DNA of 64,000 nucleotides from positions 1,893-65,892 of the forward strand of contig NMRB01001856.1 of the NCBI GenBank assembly GCA_002633025.1, in the 5' to 3' direction. Positions 32,436-43,157 of this stretch are shown here, piece after piece. The notes under the pieces are model-generated. The model saw nothing but the letters and a program-made list of their open reading frames with translations. It had not been told where the DNA came from and did no database searches. Source of the DNA: Notospermus geniculatus (Eukaryota > Nemertea > Pilidiophora > Heteronemertea > Lineidae). How positions within the stretch are numbered: the first letter of the stretch is position 1; each line of letters begins with the position of its first letter. Made by a program: the position numbers and the translations under genes.

Positions 32436-32530
32436 CATTGTTACAACAGAAGGCGCTCATACCTCGCACCAATCAGTCTCGCACAATCAGTCTCGCGCAG
32501 CGCAGCCTGTGTGGACACAATGAACAAACA
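32436..32530. repeat. Short copy of a sequence also at 52573-52970 and 55371-55790
   Basis: GTTACAACAGAAGGCGCTCATACCTCGCACCAATC followed directly by CAGTCTCGCACAATCAGTCTCGCGCAGCGCAGCCTG and GTGTGGACACAATG. The two longer copies carry about 330 extra bases between these blocks. Confidence 0.65.
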
Positions 32531-32616
32531 AAAATGTTGCCCTATCCCGTTTGTTTCTGATCGGGGCAATGAGAAACGAATTTTTGATCCAAATTATGTC
32601 AAATTGATAATCTGTT

Positions 32617-33629
32617 TTAAAGGGATACTCCATTCATTGTATAAAATTTTGAATTTTTGAAATATCGTAATACATTCAAATTCATTGATATCTGCAACAT
32701 GTCATATTTTTAAAAAATCACCAACCTCATCATTTTAAGTATTTTAATTGCATCCCAAGGGGACCATTGCACAGCACGTGTCACGTGTGATGTCATATGT
32801 GCTCAACGCATATTTATGAATGTACATGTACAACCAATAGGCCTAGGCAGTCACAGTATTAGCTCATTCACTACAAAGGTCGTCAACCTATTGACACTGG
32901 TGTCATCACAACTCGACGCAAGGGCCCAACGCGCCGCGTAGCGGTCAACAGCGAAGCTAGCCAAAGACTTGTCACGGGTCAGTCAATAGAATTGGACTCA
33001 TANACCTAATGTTCAGATGGAATATACCGGACGGTTGGTTCACGTTTTTAGTGGCTGTGAACGTAGATGGATACATTATGTAGCGATATACCGATAGATT
33101 TGCTGGGGACTTGCTCTGTGGTTGTTGTGAAATGCGATTTTTGTAAGATTATTCTGATTTGTGACGTCATTTTCTATCATCATAAAAATATGTTGAGTAG
33201 CTGGGATATATTTATAAACATTTATTCAGCAGCCCCTATCATGACGTGGCCGGCTGGCGCATCGGTAGAGCGTCCGGCAATGAATCTGGGGCGCCGGGTT
33301 CGAGCCTTGCGATAGGCCATTTTTTCGCGTGGCTGTTTCTCTGTTTATTCTTTTTGCTGAACACTTTTACTCGCAGGACGAATATCTCCCCAGCCCTTCC
33401 CTTTCCCTACATATCTGCATTTGCTTATAAATACTTATAACCACAGATCCCTGTAAGCTGTCCTGCATTCAGAGAGACTTTTCACTAAAGTCTCTCTGAA
33501 TGCAGGGGCAGCTGACGACCATCGACATTCCCCTCCCAGTCACCAAAAATATCAACACCCCAACTAACGTTCAAGACTACTGGATTGATAAAAAATCTAA
33601 AGTTTACAATGAGTGGAGTCTCCCTTTAA
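32617..33629. mobile_element. AGGGAGACTCC MITE split by a 0.66-kb insertion
   Basis: The left part 32621-32915 and right part 33577-33625 match 38123-38467, with TTAA at each side. The insert (about 32917-33575) includes a single N at 33003, a tRNA-like sequence (33247-33319) and a hairpin (33457-33512: GTCCTGCATTCAGAGAGACTTT and complement). Confidence 0.7.
33247..33319 (+). tRNA. tRNA-like sequence (Lys/Ile-like), probably a relic
   Basis: It is 73 nt long. TGGCC at the start pairs with GGCCA at the end. The A box GGCGCATCGGTAGAGCG and B box GGTTCGAGCCT are well placed and resemble tRNA-Lys/Ile. The anticodon stem (CCGGCAATGAATCTGGGG) does not pair cleanly and the T stem is weak. It sits inside a transposon insertion. 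Most likely a pseudo-tRNA or SINE head. Confidence 0.35.
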
Positions 33630-33705
33630 GTCGAAGGTGACATTAGGAAGAGGATGATTGACTATTATGAGGCCATAAGCGCCTTTCATCACGGGAGCTT
33701 GATAA

Positions 33706-34330
33706 TAGGGAGGTTTCGCACACCTGGTGAAATACGAAGTACGAAATACGAAATTCGACTTCATTTCCATGACGCAATGTACATTGTATTTCTGGAGATG
33801 GTTGGTACCACAAACATCGCCTGCTGCAAGAGCGTCTTTTAGCTTATGACGTACATGTAAGGGTAGGGACACACCTAAGGGTAGGAACACACCTAAGGGG
33901 AGGGACACACCTGACGCGATTCGCATGCGATAGGGCAATGCATGCGTCAAAACCTTTGTTTGCGTGCACTGCGGCGAAAAATAACAAAGGCGTTGGCGCA
34001 TGCGTCAACGCATCGCGTTAGGTGTGTTCCTACCCCAACGCGATCCGTTGACGCATGCGGCAACGAATCGCGTTAGGTGTGTCCCGACCCTAAGACCGAC
34101 AGAGTTACAATGTATATTAAACTTTGAAATTTATCTTTCGTTTCCACTTCGTAGCTAAAAATTCAAGATGCACCAAAACTCTCTCGGTCTTAAATGATAT
34201 GCTAAAAGACGCACTGGCAGCAGGGACATTTGTGGTACCAACCATCTCCAGAAATACATTAGGTCATGGAAATGAAGTCCAATTTCGTATTTCGTACTTC
34301 GTGTTTCGTCAGATTTGCGAAACCTCACTA
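33706..34330. mobile_element. TAGTGAGG-type MITE with nested 'AGGGTAGGGACACACCTAA' element
   Basis: The outer family is as at 25561. The nested element 33858-34093 has ends TAAGGGTAGGGACACACCTAA and TTAGGTGTGTCCCGACCCTAA, and inner GACGCATGCG/CGCATGCGTC arms. The left end carries two extra tandem copies of AGGGTAGG.ACACACCTA. Confidence 0.8.
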
Positions 34331-34938
34331 TTATTTCAACTTTTCAGAATTCACAATTTGCCGCCTGAGGGGGAAGAATATTCTAGAACCACTTGTATTG
34401 TCCTATTATTTGTTTATCTGATTTCAAGTAAAACTCACCAATTTCAAATGCATGATTAATATTTCCAATGTTACTTCTAAATTTTCAAATAATTGCTTGA
34501 TTCTTAGGTTAGGTAGGCGTTGAAAGAAAATTCTTCTAAATGATGAAGTTTTTACTGTCATGATCCCCTTTTCTCATTCATTGCAAATCAATTGTGATTA
34601 TCATTTGTGTCAACTGCATCATATATACATGTATCGCCTCAAGGCCTGTCATAACAAGGATGAGTTTAGTCGATTGGTTTTATGTTGTAACCTAAATGCT
34701 TCAGGTCAGGCTGTATTCTCTACTAATGGGCCCTGGGTGAAGTTTTTTCTGAGGTAAAAGTCTCGCGCAGTGCAATCTTTATAGTTTGTGTGATGTCAGT
34801 AAATCAGATGCATTATTAGAGAGGTTTCGCAAATCTGACGAAATACGAAGTACGAAATACGAAATTGGACTTCATTTCCATAACGTAATGTATCTCAGGA
34901 GATGGTTGGTTCCACAAATACCGCCTGCTGCAAGAGCG

Positions 34939-35577
34939 TAAAGGCCCATTTAGACGATCATACTTTTGTTCAAATTTTCATCATACATTTGTATGATGAT
35001 GTTCGGGGTTGTCCAAGGAGCTTGTTTACACCATAGGACTTTTGTCCAAGGTTGTTCATGAATGTTTCGGAAAATTTGGAGGGAGATCACTTTTTCATCA
35101 TGGACTCTCACAGTAGGTTGCTCTCTATTGGAGCTGCAACCTACATTATCACATTAATTGTTCAGCGTACGGTGAGAAGGAGATTGAGAGCACCACATGC
35201 GTGGGCTAAGCAATGGATCCAGAGGAGAGGGATTTGGGGGGCATATCATTCACTTCTGAAGGAACAGAGGGCTGAAGACCAGTCATCCTACAAAAACGTT
35301 CAAAGGATGGATGTGGCATCGTTTGAGAAACTGCTAATAAAGGCCGTGACCCGAAATATCATGTGACCCCAAACTGTAATCTGATTGGTTCGAGCTTGAA
35401 CAACCTTGAACATTTGTCCAAATTAATGTGCATGCTCGAACATCATCCAACATGTTCGCGCTTGTTCGCAGATGTTCAAATCCCCATTTACACGGTCATA
35501 CATTTGTCCACGAACATCATCATACAAATGTATGATGAAAATTTGAACAAAAGTATGATCGTCTAAATGGGCCTTTA
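34939..35577. mobile_element. PIF/Harbinger-derived element, internally deleted (639 bp)
   Basis: Inverted repeats of about 65 bp start TAAAGGCCCATTTAGACGAT and include CATCATACATTTGTATGATG. The 3-bp words at the borders (TAA left, TTA right) resemble the Harbinger TWA target. The interior still encodes the N-terminal part of a HARBI1-like transposase (next entry), so this derives directly from an autonomous parent by deletion of the nuclease domain. Confidence 0.75.
35058..35366 (+). pseudogene. N-terminal fragment of HARBI1-like transposase
   Basis: An open frame with ATG at 35058 and a better-context ATG at 35100 (A at -3, G at +4). From the second start the peptide begins MDSHSRLLSIGAATYIITLI and continues with an arginine-rich stretch (TVRRRLRAPHAWAKQWIQRR) and then GIWGAYHSLLKEQRAEDQSS, YKNVQRMDVASFEKLL. 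This layout (basic run, WxxRR, GAYxxLLxELRxED, YxNxxRM, FxxLL) is the hallmark of the region preceding the DDE nuclease in PIF/Harbinger transposases (HARBI1 family). The frame stops at 35364-35366, where the nuclease domain should begin. About 90 of the usual 350-400 residues remain and no DDE residues are present, so it cannot be catalytic; a DNA-binding fragment is conceivable. Confidence 0.7.
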
Positions 35578-35849
35578 GACCGATAGAGTTCGGTGCTATT
35601 TTTTTTAAACTTTGAAATTTATCTTTCGTTTCCACTTCGTAGATACGAAGTTTAAATTTAAAAATTCAAGATGCACCGTAACTCTCTTGGTCTTACATGA
35701 TATGCTAAAAGACGCACTGGCAGCAGGGACATTTGTGGTACCAACCATCTCCAGAAATACATTACGTCATGGAGTTGAAGTCCAATTTCGTATTTCGTAC
35801 TTCGTGTTTCGCCAGATTTGCGAAACCTCACTATTATCCGAAGATCTTG

Positions 35850-36210
35850 GACCGTATGCATACAAATGAAACATTTACTTCTAGCAAAAGCCAAAAGTAA
35901 AAGCAGTTGCTTGAAGCCAAAAGTAAAAGTAAAAGCAATTACTTGGTTTCAGATGCATAATCGTTTACTTCTACTTCAAAGCAAATGCTTATACATGTAC
36001 TTGCAAGCATTTGCTTGTTTACCAAAGGGTCTACAGTTGGAGCAATTGCTCAGTATTATGTATATGAATTCTAGCATTTGCTAGAAAGGAGCAAGTACAT
36101 GTAATTGCTTTTTAGCAAAAGCATTTACTTTGGGTTTTATGCATACGGTTGGGAGTAATTGCTTCAATTTTCAAGTAAAAAGCATTTGCCTTTTTTCATG
36201 CATATGGACC
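35850..36210. repeat. Palindromic MITE with GCAAATGCTT / AAGCATTTGC words
   Basis: GGACCGTATGCATACAAATG at the left pairs with CATGCATATGGACC at the right. Many AAAGTAAAAGCA and GCATTTACTTT words occur in between. Confidence 0.7.
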
Positions 36211-36312
36211 ATTGTGTCGGGATTGAGTACGACTTTTTTTGACATGGAAGTGGAGATATTTGTAATTCATTAGCGCACATGTCAAATGCTTTTTACGCTT
36301 TTGAATGAAGTT

Positions 36313-36752
36313 CATGTTTGTGCTACTAGGGGTTTTAAAGCCCAACAGTATGCGTTAGGTTTTGTATCTCGCGACGGCCGACGTAACCTTTGACCTTTAG
36401 GCAACGTGGTATATGCATGCTCGATAAGACTGTTCAAATCTATCTATCTGAATGATGTAAGTCACCAATTAGGTATTGGAAGTGTTACTACACATAAAAG
36501 AATGAGTTGAAGCATGTTACCTTACCTGATGAAGGGTTAGTCACGCTATAACAGCTCAGTGAACTTCCCAAGTGATGAAGGTATGGCGGCCATTTTTGTT
36601 TCGACATGGTATCAGTCCAGCCTCGCTGTTACCACTGGCTCTATAAAGGTCGGACAGGAGACCAGTCTTATCAAGGTGGGGCGGGAGAAAGAGTCACCTA
36701 ATGCATACTGTTGGGCTTTAAACGTACCGGCTGTGCTGGTGAAAGAAATCAA
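36313..36752. repeat. Palindromic MITE with AAAGCCCAACAGTATGC arms
   Basis: GGTTTTAAAGCCCAACAGTATGCGTTAGG pairs with CCTAATGCATACTGTTGGGCTTTAAACG. The outer ends are diverged. Confidence 0.7.
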
Positions 36753-37753
36753 CCGCGAGTTATCATGGCCATCACGTCTGCTATTTACTTTGTTGAGATA
36801 TGTTCTCAGCGCAAGCGTTCCAGTCCTACGGGAATACAATGTATACTCTTCTTGGCATCATGACCACATTTATTGTCATCAGAATGTTTCGTCTTCAGCC
36901 TGGGACACGAATTAAAGAGCTCTAACCAACATCATATCGTAATGGTTGCTATCATATCGCCAAACTCTTTCAAGTGAACAGGATTTATTCTCTGACGTGA
37001 CATTTGCGAGTCGACTCTGCTCAGAGCAAGAATTGTCGGCTTTTGGGCCGATTTAAAGCAAATGGCTCCAGCGGTTTGTTGTGGTTCCATGACAGTCGGT
37101 CTATTCTCTCGCATCTTGTCCAAACAAGGCTATCGACTCCGTCTTTAGCCTTGTCCGAATCATGTCATCTTTTCCGTGAACCTGACCCCTACTTGACCCC
37201 GTCTCCGAGCCAATCAGAACTCGCGAAACAAATCACCGTTGGACACTTTCTTTGCTCTTCACGCTCGAATTTGTAACATGGATTTTGATTGGCACGTCGA
37301 TTTTCCTTCGCGCCCCGATGATTGGCTGAGGCTCTCACCCCCTCAGAAACGGGAAATGTGATGGATTCGAACCAGGCTAGATGGCCGTGAGGCCAGATAG
37401 ACTGGTGAGCACCAGATGTTCTCTCGGGGATTGTGACCATGCCCAGTGAAGGCGAATTTCCGAACGATATTTGCGCTTCCTTGGGGAAAGGTACGGTACT
37501 ACTGTGGCGTTGCAATCGTGAAATATTCCACTTATAGCCAATCAGCATGCGGGTCTGGCAAGAAAACGAAATGCATGCCGGGAGTTAGTCGCTCACTTCG
37601 GCCAGGCTCGAGGAAGCCTTGGCAACTTGCCAATACCTTTCCGAACGCTCTCGCGCCTCCCCCGAGGAGCTCGGGGAAGCTTTCCGAACGCGACCATGGC
37701 GATTTAGTATCACGTGACACCAACCCGCGGCCATCTTTGTTCCAGTTGCTGTC
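36753..37753. other. GC-richer region with inverted CCAAT boxes; possible gene 5' flank
   Basis: No repeat recognised. GATTGGCTGAGG (37320), CCAATCAGAACTCG (37209) and CCAATCAGCATGC (37540) are CCAAT-type words, and CpG density is higher than elsewhere (37580-37740). This would fit upstream sequence of the candidate exon at 37754. Confidence 0.25.
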
Positions 37754-37903
37754 ATGGCGACATATTTGATACGTTCTGGACAAGGTGATCATTGGGAAAC
37801 GCTCATCAAAACATATCCTGATCAACATGTTACATCCACTCCCAAGATCAACTTCTCAAACATCCAATCGATATTTTATTTGTATAGATCCCTTCCTAAA
37901 TAG
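37754..37903 (+). CDS. Candidate first exon / short ORF (49 codons)
   Basis: The ATG at 37754 sits after a CpG-rich stretch (CACGTGACACC, CGCGGCCATCTTTGTTCC) typical of housekeeping 5' ends and reads MATYLIRSGQGDHWETLIKT.., stopping at 37901-37903. A donor-like CAAG|GTGATC follows the tenth codon (GT at 37785-37786), so the coding part may be only MATYLIRSGQ. I do not recognise the protein. Confidence 0.2.
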   Translation: MATYLIRSGQGDHWETLIKTYPDQHVTSTPKINFSNIQSIFYLYRSLPK

Positions 37904-38118
37904 AATCTTTTACGAGCTATTATCGACAGTGATATGTTTCATGATCAACTTTGATACATCCGAGGCACGTTAAGGAGTCGTGTTTGTGTGAACCATCAGA
38001 CCTGCTGGTGAACAATGGAAAAACGCGATCAATCAACCTTTCGTTCATTGCATACTAGAGGGGATTTGGTTTCGTTTGTAGAGAAAACTATGGAATAAAA
38101 CCAGATGAAAGACAATCG

Positions 38119-38467
38119 TTAAAGGGATACTCCACTCATTGTGTAAAATTTTGAATTTTTGAAATATCGTTAATAAATTCAAATCCACTGATATCTGCAA
38201 CATGTCGTATTTTTTTTAAATCAGGAAACTCATCATTTTAAGTATTTTAAAATTGGATCCCAAGGGGACCATTGCACAGCACTCATGATGTCATCAGTGC
38301 TCAATGCATATTTATGAAGGTACAACCAATAGGCCTAGGCAGTCACAGTACTAGCTCATTCACTACAAAGGTCGTCAGCCTATTGACACTAGTGACATCA
38401 CAATTCATGGCAATAATCTACATGGATTGATAAAAATTCAAAAGTTTACAATGACTGGAGTCTCCCT
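38119..38467. repeat. AGGGAGACTCC MITE, third copy
   Basis: 345 bp with TTAA at the left (38119-38122) and TTCA at the right. It is the intact reference for the interrupted copy at 32617-33629. Confidence 0.85.
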
Positions 38468-38490
38468 TCAAAAGAGGAATGCTCAACACT

Positions 38491-38918
38491 AGCCCTGGTT
38501 GCACCTATCTAAAATCCCCGTGCTTTTTGAGACACGGGTTTTTTCCCGAACCAGAAAAAACACGGCGTTGACACGGCGAGCGTATTAAGGCCTGTTCACA
38601 CCAAAACCGCGCCGGCGAAAAACGACGCGCGTTCACCGCCGGGAAAATAAGTTCAATGCATTTTCAAAGACGCGCGGCGGCGAGCGAGCGTCGTTTTTTG
38701 CCGGGTGTCTTTGGTGTGACCCTTTTATTAAAAATCACACTACATAAAATACCCGTGTCTAAAATAGCCCCGGCGTTGCCCCTTCGAGCTCGCTGGGGCT
38801 AATAAGCACGGGGATTTCAGACACGGGTCTGTTTAGACTCGGCGATTTTTACAGTAGGTGTAACCGCAAAATCCCCGGGGAAAGCACGGGGATTTACATG
38901 TATGTAGTGTAACCATGC
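38491..38918. mobile_element. AGCCGTGGTTACAC-family MITE with a nested element
   Basis: The family is as at 19153-19611. Nested at 38585-38731 is an element whose ends TTAAGGCCTGTTCACACCAAA and TTTGGTGTGACCCTTTTATTAA enclose GCGCCGGCGAAAAACGACGC and complement. Confidence 0.8.
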
Positions 38919-39320
38919 TACTAATGCCCGTGTCACACGGTCATAGTTTAGTTTGTAGAGAGGGTTAGGTACTGTACTTTTCAATATGGTTTACGTTGTC
39001 CCAAACGTAAGCGTTAAAATCCATAACGCGCCTAATAACACAGGGAGAATGAAAAATGAGAGTGTCAAAAGATCAATTGCCATAAGTGATATTTTCTGAT
39101 CTGATCAGTTGTTAGTCATCTGTTCATCTAATAATTGATTTATTTATCAAAAGTCTTTGCATTAATTGGAAATCGTTGTTGATTTTCTGACACGAGCGAT
39201 GATAAAGTAAAACATGTCACATTTATTTTTGATGAGGAGAGAGAGTCAGCAAACTCCAGTCACGTTTTCCTTCAATTATTCAATTTAGCTGCACTGTAAC
39301 CCAAAATAAATATGTCGTAC

Positions 39321-39650
39321 NNNNNNNNNNNNNNNNNNNNNNNNNNNNNNNNNNNNNNNNNNNNNNNNNNNNNNNNNNNNNNNNNNNNNNNNNNNNNNNN
39401 NNNNNNNNNNNNNNNNNNNNNNNNNNNNNNNNNNNNNNNNNNNNNNNNNNNNNNNNNNNNNNNNNNNNNNNNNNNNNNNNNNNNNNNNNNNNNNNNNNNN
39501 NNNNNNNNNNNNNNNNNNNNNNNNNNNNNNNNNNNNNNNNNNNNNNNNNNNNNNNNNNNNNNNNNNNNNNNNNNNNNNNNNNNNNNNNNNNNNNNNNNNN
39601 NNNNNNNNNNNNNNNNNNNNNNNNNNNNNNNNNNNNNNNNNNNNNNNNNN
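39321..39650. other. Assembly gap (330 N)
   Basis: Unsequenced. 38919-39320 to its left shows no feature apart from a fragment TAATGCCCGTGTCACAC (38928), an end of the 5007-type MITE. Confidence 1.
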
Positions 39651-39727
39651 GCGTCATCTTGAAATCATGTGAACGGAGGACGCGCGTTTTAATTGGCCAC
39701 CTGAATTTCTGCCCTCAGCACACTCAA

Positions 39728-39900
39728 GTAGCGCGCACACGGTGAGTTTTTCGCCTCGCGACATGTTTGATATTCGCCTCAACGCCTCGCGAGGCAGAAA
39801 ACTCACCGAAAAATACGCACACACAGCGAGCTATCTGCTGAGCAAACGGTCTCGACTGACTTTTTGCTCAGCAGATAGCTCCAGTGTGCGGCAGGCTTTA
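39728..39900. repeat. Palindromic MITE with GCTATCTGCTGAGCAAA arms
   Basis: GCTATCTGCTGAGCAAACGG pairs with TTTGCTCAGCAGATAGC; the outer GGTGAGTTTTTCGCCTCGCG region pairs with CGCGAGGCAGAAAACTCACC. The right end reads GTGTGCGGCAGGCTTTA. Confidence 0.7.
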
Positions 39901-40301
39901 CTATCAAATGCTTCAGAGGCCGATAAATAGATGCAAATGTTGGAATGTGGTTGCTATTAGTTTTTGTTGCGTGTGGAGCCAAACGTGACCGCGACAGCCG
40001 ACAGCTGGGCAAATGATGATACACTCATTATTTTAACCTATGTTAATTCAATAACCTCAGTTAAAAGTGCTTCTTGATCGTCTGAAAATGCAATTGTCCC
40101 TTGATAAAGAAAATTAGCCATTGTCAATTTTAGCATGTCTCAATGTTAATTTGAACATGACCAAAATGCAGACCATTCCACGGAATCGCGGTAATGGTGA
40201 GAAATTAACCGTCTCATCAAATCTCGTACCCACAGATTAGTTACGCTTGGCCGAGGTTGGATGTCGCTCCACCAATCTCTGGAGACTGCAACGGACTAGC
40301 T

Positions 40302-40757
40302 AGCAGCACACTGGCCGCCAAATCTGGCGTCCAGAAACGTTCGACTGAACGCCTCTGGACGCCAGAGTTGGCTGCCAGTGGATCCTGGTGAGAGCACACC
40401 TGCCCAGACTTGGTGTTCAGTGGCATCTTTTCGGGCCACTTGCGCGACAATTACCAGTGCTGCCATCTTCATTCAGGCTGCCATTTTGATTTCATGTGGC
40501 ATCAAGACCCAAGCTGATTGGCCACAGCCTCGCCGCCGACTCCAAGTCTGGCTGCCATCGGTAGCACACTTGGCTGCTCATTCGGGAGTTCACTGGCGTC
40601 CAAAATCAAACATGTTTGATATCTGGAGTTCAGTGGCGTCCGGCGGCGTTCTCCAGATTCCATTCGTAGCACACTGGGGATTTTTCTGGCGTTCGGACAT
40701 TGGCGTCGAATAAACGCCTCTGGACGCCGAAGTTGGCGGCCAGTGTGCTGCATGCTT
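40302..40757. repeat. Element built of CTGGCGTCC / GGACGCCAG words
   Basis: AGCAGCACACTGGCCGCCAA at the left pairs with TTGGCGGCCAGTGTGCTGC at the right. CTCTGGACGCC, AGTTGGC and CACTGGC words recur about ten times in both orientations. Frames across it are artefacts of the repeated unit. Confidence 0.75.
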
Positions 40758-41495
40758 TAAGCTTTTATTCACGTACTAAAGATGACCTTGGACGGCCGCC
40801 ATTAATGACAAACCCTAGAAGGGATTTATTGTGACGTATCAAACCCTTGGTCTACTGCCAGCATTCCCGCTGTATGTGGTTGAAAGTTTTAAACACCAGA
40901 ATTTATGAGGTTAAAAGTGCTGTGTTGAGAATTATTGAGGAGAATGAGATGATTTCTGATGACAGGACCGTGCAAACGTGAGTCCTGGCCGCTCCGCGGG
41001 GTATTTTTTCGACTCTAATGAAAATTTAATTTAGAATTTCATTCCTGCTCCCCTCTCTCTGATGTCAATTATATATATGTAGTATGTCACTTTCAGTTAA
41101 CGGGGTCAAAGTGACAGCGGACATGACGTTTACAACGGGATTTTATCCCTTGGTGTTAAATCTCAAAGATCAAGATGTCCTTGGCGGATTAATCCGAGGT
41201 GATGTGCGAAATTAACCCATAAGCTATGGGGATTAACGTGGCCTTGGTCTATCCTTACCTGACGTGATGGTACATAAAATAGGCCCTTCAACTCACCCTT
41301 CATCTCATTACTTTGTTCACAGAAAGAAAAAACGATCCCACCGAGCTCCTCATGAGCAGAATTTGGTTCCCCTCGGTTTGTTTCCAATTTTCTCCAGCTG
41401 ATGCCCTGTCCCATCGACTGGAGAACTGAGAAAACTCAAAATGAGTAGACTTTGTCTCCACTTCAGAATGAGATTCCAGTTGCAGTTATCTCCAG
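40758..41495. other. No recognisable gene or repeat
   Basis: AT-rich sequence. I see no splice-bounded coding run, tRNA or inverted repeat. Confidence 0.4.
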
Positions 41496-41642
41496 TCGAT
41501 GCAAGAAAACTGGTAAAGCCTTAGAAAACTGGTACTCATTCTGTGTTCGAGTAGCAAAGAAACTCATTTTAGGGACAAAATAGCAGGCTAGAGACTCATT
41601 TTATCTCGAGCTGAGATCGATTTTTTTTCTGTGTTTGTGGCT
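41496..41642. repeat. Repeat related to 7236-7345, inverted
   Basis: GGTACTCATTCTGTGTTCGAGTAGC, AAACTCATTTTAGGGAC and GAGATCGATTTTTTTTCTGTGTTTG match the complement of the segment at 7236-7345. Confidence 0.65.
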
Positions 41643-41705
41643 GTGAACTTCGACACCGATGATGAGGAATGGACGAGAAAACATTAAACGCATATCTTAA
41701 TACCG

Positions 41706-41797
41706 GTTGTTAATCCTCGTGTAAAACAGGTGTTAATCCTCGCGTAAGACGGGTCTAATCCTCGTGTAAAACGGCGTTAATCCTCGTGTAAAACAGG
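41706..41797 (+). repeat. Four tandem units of GTTAATCCTCGTGTAAAACAGG
   Basis: Unit length 22-24 bp with small variations (CGCGTAAGACGG, CGTGTAAAACGG). Confidence 0.9.
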
Positions 41798-41834
41798 TAA
41801 AAGTTAAAGTTAATGTTAAAGTTTGGGTTTATAA

Positions 41835-41987
41835 TGGGGAGGTTTCGAAATCAAACGATAAACGTAAACGTTAACGACAACTTTATTTTTGTACCGAAAA
41901 TGCAATGCAAAATCTGGTTAATGTGTAGTATGAAAAATAACGTTGTCGTAAAAGTTGGGTTTATCGTTTGATTTCGAAACCTCCCCA
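41835..41987. repeat. 153-bp palindromic MITE (TGGGGAGGTTTCGAAATC)
   Basis: TGGGGAGGTTTCGAAATCAA pairs with its complement at the right end. The inner AACGTTAACGACAACTTTA partly pairs with AACGTTGTCGTAAAAGTT. Confidence 0.85.
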
Positions 41988-42128
41988 GTCTGATATCAAC
42001 AACGGTAGAGATGTCATCCGACTTTACACTTTAACCCCAGTCTGACCTGAAACGTTTCAGTGGAACTCAGATGAGCTGCTCATTCAGCGCTACAGTCCGA
42101 GCTTTTCCGACCGGTACCCATTTATACG

Positions 42129-42216
42129 CCTGGGTGGAGAGGTGTCTCGACAGCTCGTTCGGCTAGGCTTTTCCGTATCAAATCGCAGGTCCCGGGTTCG
42201 AATCCCGTCGGGGGGA
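42129..42216 (+). repeat. tRNA-like SINE head
   Basis: The A-box-like TGGGTGGAGAGGTGTCTC and a perfect B box GGGTTCGAATCCCG are about 60 bp apart, as in a tRNA with a long variable arm (Ser/Leu type). There is no closing acceptor stem. The preceding words CCGGTACCCATTTATACGCCTGG are repeat-like. Confidence 0.5.
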
Positions 42217-43157
42217 TTTTTCACAGTTTTTTCGTCTCGTGTTTTTCTTTTGGCCTTTTCATTTCACTGCAAATACTCTAAATCCAATGAACAAAATTTC
42301 TCGGGGTGACATTTCGCTCTACTGCCCTCCATTCTGGGCAACATTTTTATATTGCGCTTATGCTGCTTTCTCCCGTGGATAGGACTGTTAATCACTGGTT
42401 GTCATGTGTGTTTATATGCCAATACACGACTGCTGAAGCCTGGGGGAATGAGGCAATCTGAAGAGGTCGCCACCATCGTTCCTTGGCTCCGACCTCTGAA
42501 AAGGGCTGGAACCCAGCACAAGATTCTTGTGCTCATCGATTTTACAAATTATTTGATAAAATAATCATACCAAAAATTAGAACTTGTTCAAGTATTTGTA
42601 AAAATACTACTATTTTGACATTCCGTTGGGTATTCAATGTTTTATAAAGGAACAAAATACGAACTCTTTCGAATCCCTACGCAATTGACTGTGCAACGGT
42701 CAGAAATTCATCCGCCTTGAACAATGCATTTGCATTGTGCAAAAGTAGTACCGGTCTAGCCCTTTCCAGACTTTAATGTGGCATTGAACTCTGGGTACGA
42801 GATTGGGAATGAGGCTGAGTGCCACCCCTGAAATCACCTTGTGAACCCTGTCGCCGCCAGGCTTGTTGTAGTTAGTCTTATTGCCGCTAGGTGGCTCCCT
42901 TTATACGTCGGCAGTCAAATAACGCATTTGAGATCCAATACCGTGCTCCTTTAAAATCATCGAAGCAGATAAATAAATTTCATGCGCTTCCTGAAATCAA
43001 CGTCATCCTTCCTCTGACTGGGCTGTTACCGGGAATCTTTGGCATCCATCCGGGGGAGTCGTCTGCAAACAGCAGTAGTGGCCTGAGTCTTGATTTATTA
43101 CAACATGCATTACATATGCACATGTAGTTAGTGACACTGTGTCTTTATTTCAACATA
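42217..43157. other. No recognisable gene or repeat
   Basis: About 940 bp. Short frames only; no splice sites with coding character. There is a small inverted pair GAAGAGGTCGCCACC / CGACCTCTGAAAAGG near 42460-42500. Confidence 0.4.

Larger units (their letters stand above)
34817..35833. mobile_element. TAGTGAGG-type MITE interrupted by a Harbinger derivative
   Basis: The arms 34817-34937 and 35578-35833 match 25561-25954; the centre is replaced by the 639-bp element at 34939-35577. Confidence 0.85.

Noticed and set aside
33247-33319. Functional tRNA gene
   Set aside because: Length and A/B boxes fit, but the anticodon and T stems pair poorly and it lies in a transposon insertion; kept only as a tRNA-like relic.
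36559-36915. 118-residue plus-strand frame
   Set aside because: Overlaps a palindromic MITE arm (36313-36752) and shows no recognisable domain.
40378-40753. Two overlapping frames of 80-110 residues on opposite strands
   Set aside because: Both are inside the CTGGCGTCC-repeat element and mirror its inverted units.
41706-41797. Possible CRISPR-like array
   Set aside because: Four direct tandem units without unique spacers; a simple tandem repeat in an animal genome.
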